A stretch of 64,000 bases of DNA from Bradyrhizobium sp. S69 (GCF_009766005.1 NZ_LMUK01000038.1:458948-522947), one strand, 5' to 3'. Shown: positions 53,391-61,329, counted from the first letter of the stretch. Notes: generated by a model from the letters alone, not told the origin. Program-made: numbers and translations.

Positions 53391-53488
53391 AGCGTTTTCG
53401 AGCCAACGGGTCGCGCGAATGCGCGCCCGATGACAGGCTCCGTGGGCACCGGTCCGCGTGAAGAAAACGCGTCAAAACAAAAGACCCT
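53391..53488 (+). repeat. 3'-UTR-type repeat, family C copy 4
   Basis: It starts AGCGTTTTCGAGCCAACGGG, includes the palindrome GGGTCGCGCGAATGCGCGCCC and ends AAGAAAACGCGTCAAAACAA. It is nearly identical to copy 2 over about 85 nt. It lies eleven nt after the cupin stop in the same orientation, but lacks the terminal hairpin because the convergent PilZ gene ends there. Confidence 0.9.
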
Positions 53489-54101
53489 AGCGCGAGCTGA
53501 CGCTATCTTCCAGCGTCTCGGCGAGCTGCTCGTGGATAAACTCGAGCGCAAAGCCTTCCTCGAGATTGCGCACCACGCGCGCTGCGATCCTGCCGAGCAG
53601 CACCTGGGATTTCAGCGGCGGGCGGTTTTCCGCGGCGATCGCAGCACCCGACAGCGACATGTCGATGATCCGGCAGGTCATCTTGGTGCCGTCCTCGAGC
53701 GTCATCAGCGCGATCGGATTGCGCGGCACGATACGGTCGTGGCGGCGATCTTCCGGCAGATTGAGGATGTCGCGGTTGGCGAGCCAGGTGAGCTGGGCGG
53801 CGAGCTTATCGCGCTTGCGCGCAGTAGCGCCGACCGTCATCGCAAAGCCGTTGTCGATGATGCGGGTGATCTTGCCTTCGACGCGGCCGATATGGTCGAG
53901 ATAGGCGATCACGCGGTCGCCGACATTGCCGATGCCGGGCGCCAGCAGAGCGAGGCCCCCCGGCGACATATTGATGATCTGGCAGGGAAACTCGCGGCGG
54001 TCCGGCAGCATGTAGCGGCCGAGCAGATGAACCTTCACGCGCTGAAAGCGGCGTCGCTCTTCGGCGGCCGGAAGAATAGATTTTTTGTGCGCCAACGCCA
54101 T
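53487..54101 (-). CDS. tandem PilZ-domain protein
   Basis: This 204-residue protein has two PilZ domains. The first shows EERRRFQRVKVHLLGRYML and INMSPGGLALL; the second RRHDRIVPRNPIALM and IIDMSLSGAAIA. RxxxR and D/NxSxxG motifs are the c-di-GMP-binding signature, intact in the first domain as RRFQR/NMSPGG and in the second as RHDRIVPR/DMSLSG. It is probably a cytoplasmic c-di-GMP effector. ATG 54101 is preferred to the GTG at 54110. The nearby LapG-like exported protease may share a c-di-GMP link (inference). Confidence 0.9.
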   Translation of the reverse strand: MALAHKKSILPAAEERRRFQRVKVHLLGRYMLPDRREFPCQIINMSPGGLALLAPGIGNVGDRVIAYLDHIGRVEGKITRIIDNGFAMTVGATARKRDKLAAQLTWLANRDILNLPEDRRHDRIVPRNPIALMTLEDGTKMTCRIIDMSLSGAAIAAENRPPLKSQVLLGRIAARVVRNLEEGFALEFIHEQLAETLEDSVSSR

Positions 54102-54196
54102 CTTCGCCACCCGACAACCGGACTTTCGGTGTCGGCCGACCCTAAGGCCGTCAGGGTTAACGAGCGGTTAGCATGGGTTGCGTCATATAGAGGCAG

Positions 54197-55375
54197 CTAC
54201 CACAATTCCGCGGAGCGCGCTGCGATGCGGTTGAACAGCCACAGCAGCGGCGGGCATGCCAGCAGCACCACGGCGCCGAAATCGAACGCCGCCGCCGCAC
54301 TCCCGGCCCATTTGGCGCAGGCCCCGCCGACGATCGGCCCCAGCATCATGATGCCGTAGTAGACCGTATAGAAGATGCCCATGCCGATGGCGCGGGTGGC
54401 GGGTTTGAGCACGCGGGCCGGCAGGCTCATGATCGAGCCGGCGGGAAGGCCCGAGACCAATCCGAGCGCCGCGATGGTTGCGATCACCGCGTTCTCGCGC
54501 GGCAGCGCCAGCATCAGCATCGAAAACAGCACGGCGCCGGCGATCAGGATCGATTGCGGCCGCCCGGTTCGGTCGGCGAGAAATCCGCCGCAGGGGACCG
54601 AGAGCACCGCGAGCCACAGCACGATGCTGACGGCCGATCCGGCCGAGGCGATCGACCAGCCGCGTTCGACCAGCATCGAGGGCCCGAAGCTGAAGATCGC
54701 GGCAAACCCGACATTGAAGAGACCCCAGATCGACCCCGCCATGATCACCGCCATCGTGGAGCGCAGATCGGGCCGCGCGGCGTTGGTCGCGGCTGCCAGC
54801 ATTGTCTCCGGCGATCGATAGGTCGCCGCCAGCAGCACGATCCCCAGCGCGACCGCGCCGGCCACCACAAGGCCCACCGCGCTGACGCCATAGGCGACGC
54901 CGACCGCGGGCAACGCCAACAGCGAGAGCGCGACGCCGGCCGGCCATGACACCACGAACACTGCCATCGCGGTGGCGATCTCCTTGCCCGCGAACCAGTC
55001 GGTGACCATCTTGGTCATCTGCACGTTGAGCAGCACGCCGCCGGCGCCGGCGACCAGCCGGCCCGCGATCTGCAGGCTCCACGCTTGCGAAAACGCCATC
55101 GCAAGCCCGCCGGCCAGCATCAGCAGCAGCGCGGCGATCACGGTGATCTTGTCGCCGAACTTCTGGCCGATCGCGCCGCCGGGTAACGACAGCGCCACGC
55201 CCGGCGTGAAATACAGCCCGATCAGCAATCCGATGTCGGCGAGGCTCGCGCCATATCGCGGGCCGAGCAATGGCGCGACCGCGGCGATGCTTTGAAACTG
55301 GAAGCCCATGGTGAGGCGAACCGTGAACAAGACGGCCAGAATGCCCCACCGGTTGCGCAACGTCTCACTCCCCAC
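54197..55375 (-). CDS. MFS transporter
   Basis: This 392-residue protein has twelve predicted helices. It begins RWGILAVLFTVRLTMGFQFQ and has the loop 2-3 motif PGGAIGQKFGDKITV and the second-half equivalent GGFLADRTGRPQSI, both typical of major facilitator proteins. The frame starts at GTG 55375, but GGGGAG lies seven nt before TTG 55360, which may be the true start (MRNRWGIL). The CynX/NimT-like subgroup is possible; the solute is unknown. Confidence 0.9.
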   Translation of the reverse strand: MGSETLRNRWGILAVLFTVRLTMGFQFQSIAAVAPLLGPRYGASLADIGLLIGLYFTPGVALSLPGGAIGQKFGDKITVIAALLLMLAGGLAMAFSQAWSLQIAGRLVAGAGGVLLNVQMTKMVTDWFAGKEIATAMAVFVVSWPAGVALSLLALPAVGVAYGVSAVGLVVAGAVALGIVLLAATYRSPETMLAAATNAARPDLRSTMAVIMAGSIWGLFNVGFAAIFSFGPSMLVERGWSIASAGSAVSIVLWLAVLSVPCGGFLADRTGRPQSILIAGAVLFSMLMLALPRENAVIATIAALGLVSGLPAGSIMSLPARVLKPATRAIGMGIFYTVYYGIMMLGPIVGGACAKWAGSAAAAFDFGAVVLLACPPLLWLFNRIAARSAELW

Positions 55376-55424
55376 GATCGAAGCGCAACCTGAGACCGCA
55401 GCCTGCGCGAGTCAACCGCCGCGC

Positions 55425-55500
55425 CGTGTCCCGGACGCGGTGCCGCCTCGGCGATGCGAAGCATCGTCCGGGCAGTGCTGCTCCGCAGAGCCGGGACCTA
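55425..55500. repeat. palindromic repeat, family E copy 1 (left of GIY-YIG gene)
   Basis: It runs from CGTGTCCCGGACGCGGTGC to GCAGTGCTGCTCCGCAGAGC and CCGGGACC. GTCCCGG pairs with CCGGGAC, and a nested GGCGATGCGAAGCATCG hairpin sits inside. The right half is identical over about 30 nt to that of copy 2 at 55899-56050, in direct orientation. Confidence 0.82.
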
Positions 55501-55566
55501 TGTTTCTGTCAGTCGTTGCTTAGGATTGGCTGGAAAGCCGGCACGACCTTGGGTTATTACACAGAG

Positions 55567-55860
55567 ATGGACGCCGCTTTCTTCGTCTACATCCTCGCGA
55601 GCAGGAAAAACGGGACCCTGTATATCGGTGTCACCAACAACCTTGCTCGCCGGGTGACTGAGCATAAAGCCAAGCTCGTTCCCGGCTTCACACGCAAGTA
55701 TCAGGTTGATCAACTGGTTTATTTCGAGGCGTTCAGTTCTATCCTCGAAGCTCGCGCACGAGAGCATACCTTGAAGCGATGGCGGCGGGCGTAGAAGATC
55801 GCTTTGATTGAGAAGCTCAACCCGGATTGGCAGGATTTGAGTGACAGGCTCAATTCGTGA
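55567..55860 (+). pseudogene. GIY-YIG nuclease gene with an internal amber codon
   Basis: The frame encodes FFVYILASRKNGTLYIGVTN, the GIY-YIG motif, with Arg in NNLARRVTEHK and Glu in ILEARAREHTLKRWRRA. Codon 76 is TAG (55792-55794), followed in frame by KIALIEKLNPDWQDLSDRLN and a TGA at 55858-55860. Full-length family members read W at the stop position (RRAWKIALIEK), so a single TGG to TAG change explains it; the intact product would be 97 residues. The truncated 75-residue form keeps the catalytic motifs and may still be partly functional. Palindromes of family E lie on both sides. Confidence 0.85.
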
Positions 55861-55898
55861 TCGCTGGTTATCGTTGGAAGGGCATCTGGACCCGGACT

Positions 55899-56050
55899 TG
55901 TGGGCCCCGGATCAGCAGCGCACCGCTTCGCGCTGCGCAGCATCCGGGGCACGAGGTCTTATCGCGGTGCGATGTTTTCAGCGCACCCACCAGCCTCGTG
56001 TCCCGGACGCGGTGCAGCACGCAGTGCTGCTCCGCAGAGCCGGGACCCAA
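55899..56050. repeat. palindromic repeats, family E copy 2 (right of GIY-YIG gene)
   Basis: Two adjoining palindromes are present. The first, about 55902-55950, pairs GCCCCGGAT with ATCCGGGGC around CAGCAGCGCACCGCTTCGCG. The second, 55997-56049, begins CGTGTCCCGGACGCGGTGC and ends GCAGTGCTGCTCCGCAGAGC and CCGGGACC, the same ends as copy 1. It stops 50 nt before the next gene. Confidence 0.82.
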
Positions 56051-56098
56051 AGGCAGCATTAAGATAACCAGAAACGCCAAAACAGGGAGCAAAACCTC

Positions 56099-57250
56099 AT
56101 GGAACAGATCCGCGTATGCACCTATGCCGGTCCGGGCGCACAGCCGGTGATCCGCCAGGTGCCCTGGCCGAAAATCCCGAAAAAGGCCGCGCTGATCAAG
56201 GTCGGCGCCTGCGGTGTCTGCGGCACCGATTTGCATATCCTGAAAGGACATTGGCCGAAGCCGTTGCCGTGGCCGTTCACGCTCGGCCACGAGATCGGCG
56301 GCGTGCTGGTCGAGGTCGGTTCCGAATTCAAGGAAGACTTCATGAGCAAGCCGCTTAACGTGGGATCGAAGGTGATGATCCCGCCGCTGATGCCGTGCGG
56401 CCAGTGCTATTACTGCATCCATTATCCGCAAAGCGCCAACAAGTGCCTGACGCCGGTCTATTACGGCCGCTATCTCGGCTTCGACAAGGCGCCGCATCTG
56501 TGGGGCGGCTGGGCCGAATATGTCTATGTCGATCTCGAGGAATTGCCCGGCACCAAGATCTACAAATTGCCCGACGACATGTCGCTGCGGCTCGGCGCAT
56601 TGTCGGAGCCGTTGACCTCCTGCATCCGCGCCTTCAACCGCGCCAGCCGCGCCGGCGGCTTCACCTGGGGCGATACGGTGGTGATCCAGGGCTCCGGCCC
56701 GATCGGGATTCTCGCGGTCGCGGCTGCGCAGGAGATGGGGGCAGGGCGCGTGATATGCGTGGGCGCGCCGGAAGCGCCGCGATTAAAGCTCGCGCGCAAA
56801 TTCGGCGCCGAAGCCACTGTCGATATCGAGCAGGTCACCAGCCCCGAGGCGCGCATCAAAGCGGTGCGCGACATCGTCGGCGGTTTTGGCGCCGATCTAG
56901 TGATGGATTGCTCGGGCCATCCGAGCGCCGGCCCCGAAGGCATCGAGATGTTGCGCGACGGCGGCACCTATGTCGAGATGGGCCAGTTCACCGACGCCGG
57001 CTCGATCGCGACCTCCTGGCATCGCATCTGCACCAAGGACCTCAACGTGCTGGGCTCCTGGGGCTTTACCGGCAACGATCTGCCGCTCGGCGTCGACATG
57101 CTCTATCGCACCCGCAACAAATATCCCTGGCTGGAAATGCAGACCATCTATCCCTTCACCGAAGATGGCGTCGCCCGCGCCGTCGCCGACGCCATGGCGA
57201 TGAAGACGGTGAAGTCGACCATCGTGCCGTGGCCGGAATTGGTGGAGTGA
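56099..57250 (+). CDS. zinc-dependent MDR alcohol dehydrogenase
   Basis: This 383-residue dehydrogenase has a catalytic zinc site (GACGVCGTDLHI, FTLGHEIGG), structural zinc cysteines (MPCGQCYYCIHYPQSANKC) and a Rossmann motif VVIQGSGPIGILAVAAAQEMG. The Asp/Gly spacing fits NAD(H) use. It oxidises an alcohol or sugar alcohol; threonine-dehydrogenase-like and sorbitol-dehydrogenase-like relatives share this layout, so the substrate is not fixed. The start has GGAGC 10 nt upstream. Confidence 0.92.
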   Translation: MEQIRVCTYAGPGAQPVIRQVPWPKIPKKAALIKVGACGVCGTDLHILKGHWPKPLPWPFTLGHEIGGVLVEVGSEFKEDFMSKPLNVGSKVMIPPLMPCGQCYYCIHYPQSANKCLTPVYYGRYLGFDKAPHLWGGWAEYVYVDLEELPGTKIYKLPDDMSLRLGALSEPLTSCIRAFNRASRAGGFTWGDTVVIQGSGPIGILAVAAAQEMGAGRVICVGAPEAPRLKLARKFGAEATVDIEQVTSPEARIKAVRDIVGGFGADLVMDCSGHPSAGPEGIEMLRDGGTYVEMGQFTDAGSIATSWHRICTKDLNVLGSWGFTGNDLPLGVDMLYRTRNKYPWLEMQTIYPFTEDGVARAVADAMAMKTVKSTIVPWPELVE

Positions 57251-57290
57251 GGCCGGCGAACCCGGGATCAGCTACGAATCGCAAGGGCGG

Positions 57291-57333
57291 CTTAATCCGA
57301 AGCTGCTAATTCAAGGCTGCCGATTCGAAGCCG
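57291..57333. repeat. three 14-15 nt degenerate tandem units in a leader
   Basis: Units CTTAATCCGAAGCTG (57291-57305), CTAATTCAAGGCTG (57306-57319) and CCGATTCGAAGCCG (57320-57333) align as C..ATtCgAagC.G. They end 14 nt before the start codon at 57348, where GGGGGA serves as ribosome binding site. Confidence 0.7.
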
Positions 57334-57347
57334 CACGGGGGACTGCA

Positions 57348-58136
57348 ATGAGCGACTGGATACATAACCTGCCGGTGCTGGCGATGGCGCTGGTGGTGTT
57401 CGGCTTTACCTATCTGCTGGCGGCGATCATCCTGGTTTCGGTGTCGGCGCTCGCGAACGGGGAGCGCGTAAAGTCCTTCAAGGCGGTCTCGGTGGGTATG
57501 CTGCCGGTGCTCGGCATCATCTTCGGCCTGTTCGTGGCGTTCACCGCGGCGCAGGTCTGGGCCGACAATGAGCGCGCCAGTGCCGCGGTCAGCCGCGAGG
57601 CCAGCGCGCTGCGCGAGGTGACGCTGCTCGCCGCCGGCCTGCCGGCCGAGCAGCAGGCCCATCTGACAGAGCTCGTTCGGCGCTATGTCGAGCAGGCGGT
57701 CACGGTGGAATGGCCGATGATGGCCAGCCAAACCGCGTCGCTGCGGGCCACCCCCGCCGCACTTGCCGAGGCGCTGCAAGGGGTGGTCACGATGACGCCG
57801 CAGGGTGCGGGCCAGCAGACCGTGCAACGCGAGATCATCACCGCGCTGGGGACCGCGCTGGATGCGCGCCGGCAGCGGATCATCGTCAGCCAGTCGGAAG
57901 TCAATCCGGTCAAATGGTGGTGTCTCTATTTGCAGGCGCTATGCGAACTGATCGTGATCGCGCTGGTGCACTGCGACAACAGGCTGACATCGGCCGTGGC
58001 GCTCGGCCTGTTTGCGACCGGCGTCGCCGCATCCGTGCTCTTGATCGCCGCCCACGACCGTCCGTTCACCGGGCAGATTTCCGTCGGGCCGGGGCCGTTG
58101 CTGCAAATCATGCCGGAGCCAGCGGCGAAGGGGTGA
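57348..58136 (+). CDS. DUF4239-like (bestrophin-like) membrane protein
   Basis: This 262-residue protein has two N-terminal helices (VLAMALVVFGFTYLLAAIIL, GMLPVLGIIFGLFVAFTAAQVW), a long periplasmic or cytoplasmic helical part (NERASAAVSREASALREVTL) and two C-terminal helices (ALCELIVIALVHC, SAVALGLFATGVAASVLLIA). The LPVLGIIFGLFVAFTAAQVW segment is typical of DUF4239 proteins. The family is uncharacterised; a channel role is sometimes suggested by similarity to bestrophins. Confidence 0.82.
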   Translation: MSDWIHNLPVLAMALVVFGFTYLLAAIILVSVSALANGERVKSFKAVSVGMLPVLGIIFGLFVAFTAAQVWADNERASAAVSREASALREVTLLAAGLPAEQQAHLTELVRRYVEQAVTVEWPMMASQTASLRATPAALAEALQGVVTMTPQGAGQQTVQREIITALGTALDARRQRIIVSQSEVNPVKWWCLYLQALCELIVIALVHCDNRLTSAVALGLFATGVAASVLLIAAHDRPFTGQISVGPGPLLQIMPEPAAKG

Positions 58137-58246
58137 GCGCGGCCGGCGTGATTTTTATCATCGAGCGCCGAGAAGGCTCTATCGGCGCGGCCGGTTGGCT
58201 GTAGGATCGTTCTCACTCAACTCCCGCATCTCAGGGGCTGCGTGTC

Positions 58247-59230
58247 ATGATCTGGAAAACGCATTGGACGTTGCGTTGCGCCGTGTTGCTGGGATTGCTG
58301 GCGAGCGCACCGGCCAGAAGTGAAGATTATCCCTCAAGGACGATCACCATCGTGGTTTCGCTCGCGGCCGGCAGCGGCATGGACGCGATCGCGCGTCTGT
58401 ATGCGGAAAAACTCTCGGAGGCTTTCGGCAAACCGGTCATCGTCGAAAACAAGCCGGGTGCTGCCACGACATTGGCGGCCAACCAGGTCGCCAAGGCCGC
58501 CCCCGACGGCTACACGCTCGTGGTGCTGACCAGCATCGCGCTGGCGATCAATCCGACCTTGTTCAAGACCCTCAATTATGACGTGCAGGACTTCACGCCG
58601 ATCTCGCTCTATGTGAAGTCGCCATTTATTCTGGTGGTCGATCCCGCGCTGCCGGCGAAAACACTTGCGGAATTCGTCGAACTCGCCCGGAAGGCAAACC
58701 CGCCGCTGAACTATGCCTCGATCGGCACCGGTTCGGTCCAGCACATGTCGATGGAGCTGGCCAAGAAGCAGCTCGGCTTCGAGGCGACGCATGTGCCGTA
58801 TCGCAGCACGCCGCAGTCCGTCACCGATCTGATGGGCGGCCACATCGCGGCGAGTTTTGTCGAGGCCGGCCTATCGATTCCCCTGATCAAGGAAGGCAAG
58901 CTGCGCGCGCTCGCAGTGTCGTCGGCGCAACGCCTGCCGCTGCTGCCGGACGTGCCGCCATTCGCCGAGGCGTCCGGCATCGCGGGTTTTGAGGGCGTGT
59001 CCTGGCACATGCTGCTGGTGCCTGCAAAGACGCCGCAGCCGATCATCGACCGGCTGCATGCGGAAATGAAGCGCATCATGCAGGCCCCCGAGATGCGGGC
59101 GCAAATCACAGCGCTCGGCCTGATCCTGAACGCTTCACCGTCGACCGAGGACATGCGCGGCTATATTGCGTCCGAACAATTGAAATGGGGCGCGATGGTG
59201 AAACAACTCGGGCTCGAAGGCTCGCAGTAG
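58247..59230 (+). CDS. tripartite tricarboxylate transporter substrate-binding protein (Bug/TctC family)
   Basis: This 327-residue periplasmic protein has a signal peptide (LRCAVLLGLLASAPA) and starts the mature part YPSRTITIVVSLAAGSGMDAIARLYAEKLSEAFGKPV, the Bug-family signature. PGAATTLAANQVAKAAPDGYTLV and YASIGTGSVQHMSMELAKKQ are further hallmarks. It binds carboxylate-type ligands. No TctA/TctB membrane genes are adjacent, so it is an orphan receptor, as is common for this expanded family. Confidence 0.93.
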   Translation: MIWKTHWTLRCAVLLGLLASAPARSEDYPSRTITIVVSLAAGSGMDAIARLYAEKLSEAFGKPVIVENKPGAATTLAANQVAKAAPDGYTLVVLTSIALAINPTLFKTLNYDVQDFTPISLYVKSPFILVVDPALPAKTLAEFVELARKANPPLNYASIGTGSVQHMSMELAKKQLGFEATHVPYRSTPQSVTDLMGGHIAASFVEAGLSIPLIKEGKLRALAVSSAQRLPLLPDVPPFAEASGIAGFEGVSWHMLLVPAKTPQPIIDRLHAEMKRIMQAPEMRAQITALGLILNASPSTEDMRGYIASEQLKWGAMVKQLGLEGSQ

Positions 59231-59253
59231 GGCTGTCCCTCGTTGCCAGCGTT

Positions 59254-59421
59254 TCAGCGGTGATGGCAGGTGACGACGAACGCCGCGCGGCTGCATTGCC
59301 ACTCCGTTCCCAGGGCGGGTTCGGAGATCGGGTGCGGTCGAGCCAGAGCTATGGCACCGGTGCCTAACACGATAGCGACGACAATTGCGATCATCCTCGA
59401 TCGTTGCCAGACGGATCTCAT
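59254..59421 (-). CDS. small exported protein with a Cys pair
   Basis: This 55-residue protein has a signal/anchor helix (MIAIVVAIVLGTGAIALA) and a short mature part with WQCSRAAFVVTCHHR, whose two cysteines could form a disulfide. AGGAG lies nine nt before ATG 59421, which gives good support despite the short length. It follows the other small exported protein gene by 32 nt on the same strand. Function unknown. Confidence 0.7.
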   Translation of the reverse strand: MRSVWQRSRMIAIVVAIVLGTGAIALARPHPISEPALGTEWQCSRAAFVVTCHHR

Positions 59422-59453
59422 GGGCTGATCTCCTGTTCTTTTCCGCCGCGCGA

Positions 59454-59702
59454 TCAATGGTTGGTCGCAGGATGTCCCGCCAGCAGCTCGCTGTATAAGC
59501 GGTCGATCTCGCGCGCCTGATCCGGCGTGACATCCCTGAGATGCAACGATCTCAGTCCATTCTCGGTCGGTTGGGTGTTGTGACCGTTGTGGATCGGCCA
59601 TGATCCTCTATGAACTGGCGGAATTGGCTCTGCATGGCCGACGTTTGCCAGCAACAGCGACGACACAACCAATAGGGCGCCAAAGATTGTTTTGCTTGAC
59701 AT
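59454..59702 (-). CDS. small exported protein
   Basis: This 82-residue protein has a signal peptide (KTIFGALLVVSSLLLANVGHA-EP). The mature part (HRGSWPIHNGHNTQPTENGL, then RDVTPDQAREIDRLYSELLA) is His/Pro-rich then helical. ATG 59702 is preferred; an ATG 24 nt earlier is possible. It forms a pair with the gene at 59254. No family is recognised. Confidence 0.7.
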   Translation of the reverse strand: MSSKTIFGALLVVSSLLLANVGHAEPIPPVHRGSWPIHNGHNTQPTENGLRSLHLRDVTPDQAREIDRLYSELLAGHPATNH

Positions 59703-59993
59703 GGATAGCTCTCTTTTCCTGCGCATTGCCTCGGGGGGCGACGTAGGAGCCGTGCTAGTGCAAGGACCCTCATTGCCATCGCTCTCCAGAGATCGATCGC
59801 GTCGCGGTTTTAGTCCGACAACAGTTTGTGAACGGCGTTTGCTCGGAGGGCCTGGCTGGCGGTAGACTGGGAGCAGTCGACATATCGTCCAAGTGACGGG
59901 ATTGACCCGAAGCGGAACTCGTCAAGCGTACGCATCGGTTGCCGATGATCTGCACACCGCGTATCGTGCCGGTCGTCAGCGCCAGGAGCCCCA

Positions 59994-60176
59994 ATGACCG
60001 ACCGAGAAAAAATTCTGATTGCCCTTCAGGAAAAGCCTTTGAAAACTTTCGAAATTATGAAGCGCGTGAACATCAAGAATCAGGACGACTGCCAGTCGCT
60101 GCTATTGAAAATGCGCGACGACGGCGCGGTGAAATTCGATATTCACAAGGGACATTGGCTCGCTCCGAAAGCATGA
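59994..60176 (+). CDS. small winged-helix-like protein
   Basis: This 60-residue protein (MTDREKILIALQEKPLKTFE, then KRVNIKNQDDCQSLLLKMRD and DGAVKFDIHKGHWLAP) has the helix-helix-helix-beta pattern of a minimal winged helix, with the wing at VKFDIHKGHW. AGGAG precedes ATG 59994. It is divergent from the small exported genes across 291 nt. DNA binding is inferred from the pattern only. Confidence 0.72.
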   Translation: MTDREKILIALQEKPLKTFEIMKRVNIKNQDDCQSLLLKMRDDGAVKFDIHKGHWLAPKA

Positions 60177-60310
60177 ACGACAGATGTCGGACGTGGCTCG
60201 AACCAGCCGGGCCGGTCTGATGATGTCGGTTCACCATGGTAGACCGGAAGTGAGCGGCGCATGGTCAAACCGGCGCAATTGACTGGAAGCGGACAAAAAC
60301 CTGACAGCCC

Positions 60311-60391
60311 GTAGGATGCGTTGAGCTGTTTGCGATATCCATCAATGTGACCGATACGATGGGTATCGCTTCGCTCCACCCATCCTACGCG
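60311..60391. repeat. palindromic repeat, family F-like (GTAGGATG type)
   Basis: GTAGGATGCGTTGAGC pairs partly with GCTCCACCCATCCTACGC, and a nested GATACGATGGGTATC hairpin lies inside. It sits between the small winged-helix gene and the end of the convergent amidohydrolase gene. Similar GTAGGATGGGT elements are widespread in rhizobial genomes (recollection). Confidence 0.75.
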
Positions 60392-60406
60392 CGGTGCGCT
60401 CCTTCC

Positions 60407-61273
60407 TTACGACTTAAACCCGTAAAGCTCGGCCGCGTTATCCACCAATATCCGCCGCCGCTGTGCTTCATCCGGCACCCAGGTCTCCAGCAGATCGAGC
60501 AGCGGCGTGGTCGCGGGCATCGTGGTCATCTGGCCGACATGGGGCCAGTCGCTGCCCCAGACGATGCGATCGGGATAGCGCTCGGCGAGGTCGCGCGCCA
60601 ACGGCAACACCGCTTCATAGTGATCGGCCTTGCCTGAGATGCGATAGGCGCCGGAGAATTTCACCCAGCCGTGGCCGGTCTCGATCAGGCGCTTCAAGGC
60701 TTCGAATGCGGGCTGCGCCAATCCGAGATCGGGCTTGATGAAGGCGATGTGGTCGCAGGAGACCGGGCAGGACAGTTTTGTCAGCTGTGGCTCAAGCTCG
60801 ATCAGTTGCTCGGGCTTCAGCAGGAATTCCAGATGCCAGCCGAACGCGCGTGCGCGATCGGCCGACCGCTCGAGCGTCGCCGTGTCGAGCCCGCCGGGAT
60901 GCGCCAGGATGTAACGCAGGCCGCGCACGCCCTGATCGTGCAGGCGGGTCATCTCCGCGTCCGACACCTCCGGCGGCAACACCACGATGGCGCGAAAGGG
61001 CAGGCCGACCTGTGCGGCGAATTCGAGCTGGCAACGATTGTCCAGCCCGTAGACGCTCGGCTGGATCGCGACAAAGCGCTTGATGCCGAGCCTGTCATAA
61101 AGCGCCCGCGCCGCCGCCGCGCTGGCTTCGGCCGGCGTGTAGTCGCGATCGCCGACATAGGGAAACTGCGGCGCGGTTCCGAACAGATGCATGTGACAGT
61201 CGGTGGCGTGCTCCGGCAGCACGAAGGACGGCCGCGACGGGTTCGGATCGGGTGCGAGGCAAGGTTTTGTCAT
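60407..61273 (-). CDS. amidohydrolase family protein (LigI/2-pyrone-4,6-dicarboxylate hydrolase-like)
   Basis: This 288-residue TIM-barrel hydrolase has ATDCHMHLFG (His-x-His metal site), HDQGVRGLRYILAHPGG, FIKPDLGLAQPA and the late Asp in IVWGSDWPHVGQM. These are the features of the LigI-like branch, which opens lactone-type rings in protocatechuate degradation; many homologues act on other lactones. ATG 61273 (MTKPCLAPDP) is the natural start; the frame extends into a 13-nt tandem repeat to 61381. Confidence 0.9.
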   Translation of the reverse strand: MTKPCLAPDPNPSRPSFVLPEHATDCHMHLFGTAPQFPYVGDRDYTPAEASAAAARALYDRLGIKRFVAIQPSVYGLDNRCQLEFAAQVGLPFRAIVVLPPEVSDAEMTRLHDQGVRGLRYILAHPGGLDTATLERSADRARAFGWHLEFLLKPEQLIELEPQLTKLSCPVSCDHIAFIKPDLGLAQPAFEALKRLIETGHGWVKFSGAYRISGKADHYEAVLPLARDLAERYPDRIVWGSDWPHVGQMTTMPATTPLLDLLETWVPDEAQRRRILVDNAAELYGFKS

Positions 61274-61278
61274 GGCAT

Positions 61279-61329
61279 GGTTTCTCGGCGTGGTTTCACA
61301 GGGCGGTTTCACAGGGCGGTTTCTCTGGC
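61279..61329. repeat. four 12-13 nt tandem units before the amidohydrolase gene
   Basis: Units GGTTTCTCGGCGT (61279), GGTTTCACAGGGC (61292), GGTTTCACAGGGC (61305) and GGTTTCTCTGGC (61318) follow each other directly upstream of the amidohydrolase start. Two are identical. On the minus strand they read GCCCTGTGAAACC. Between here and 61540 a 9-bp inverted repeat, CTGTCACAA (61447-61455) and TTGTGACAG (61481-61489), and TTCGAATATATTTCGAA (61513-61529) are the only notable signals; no gene is seen. Confidence 0.8.
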
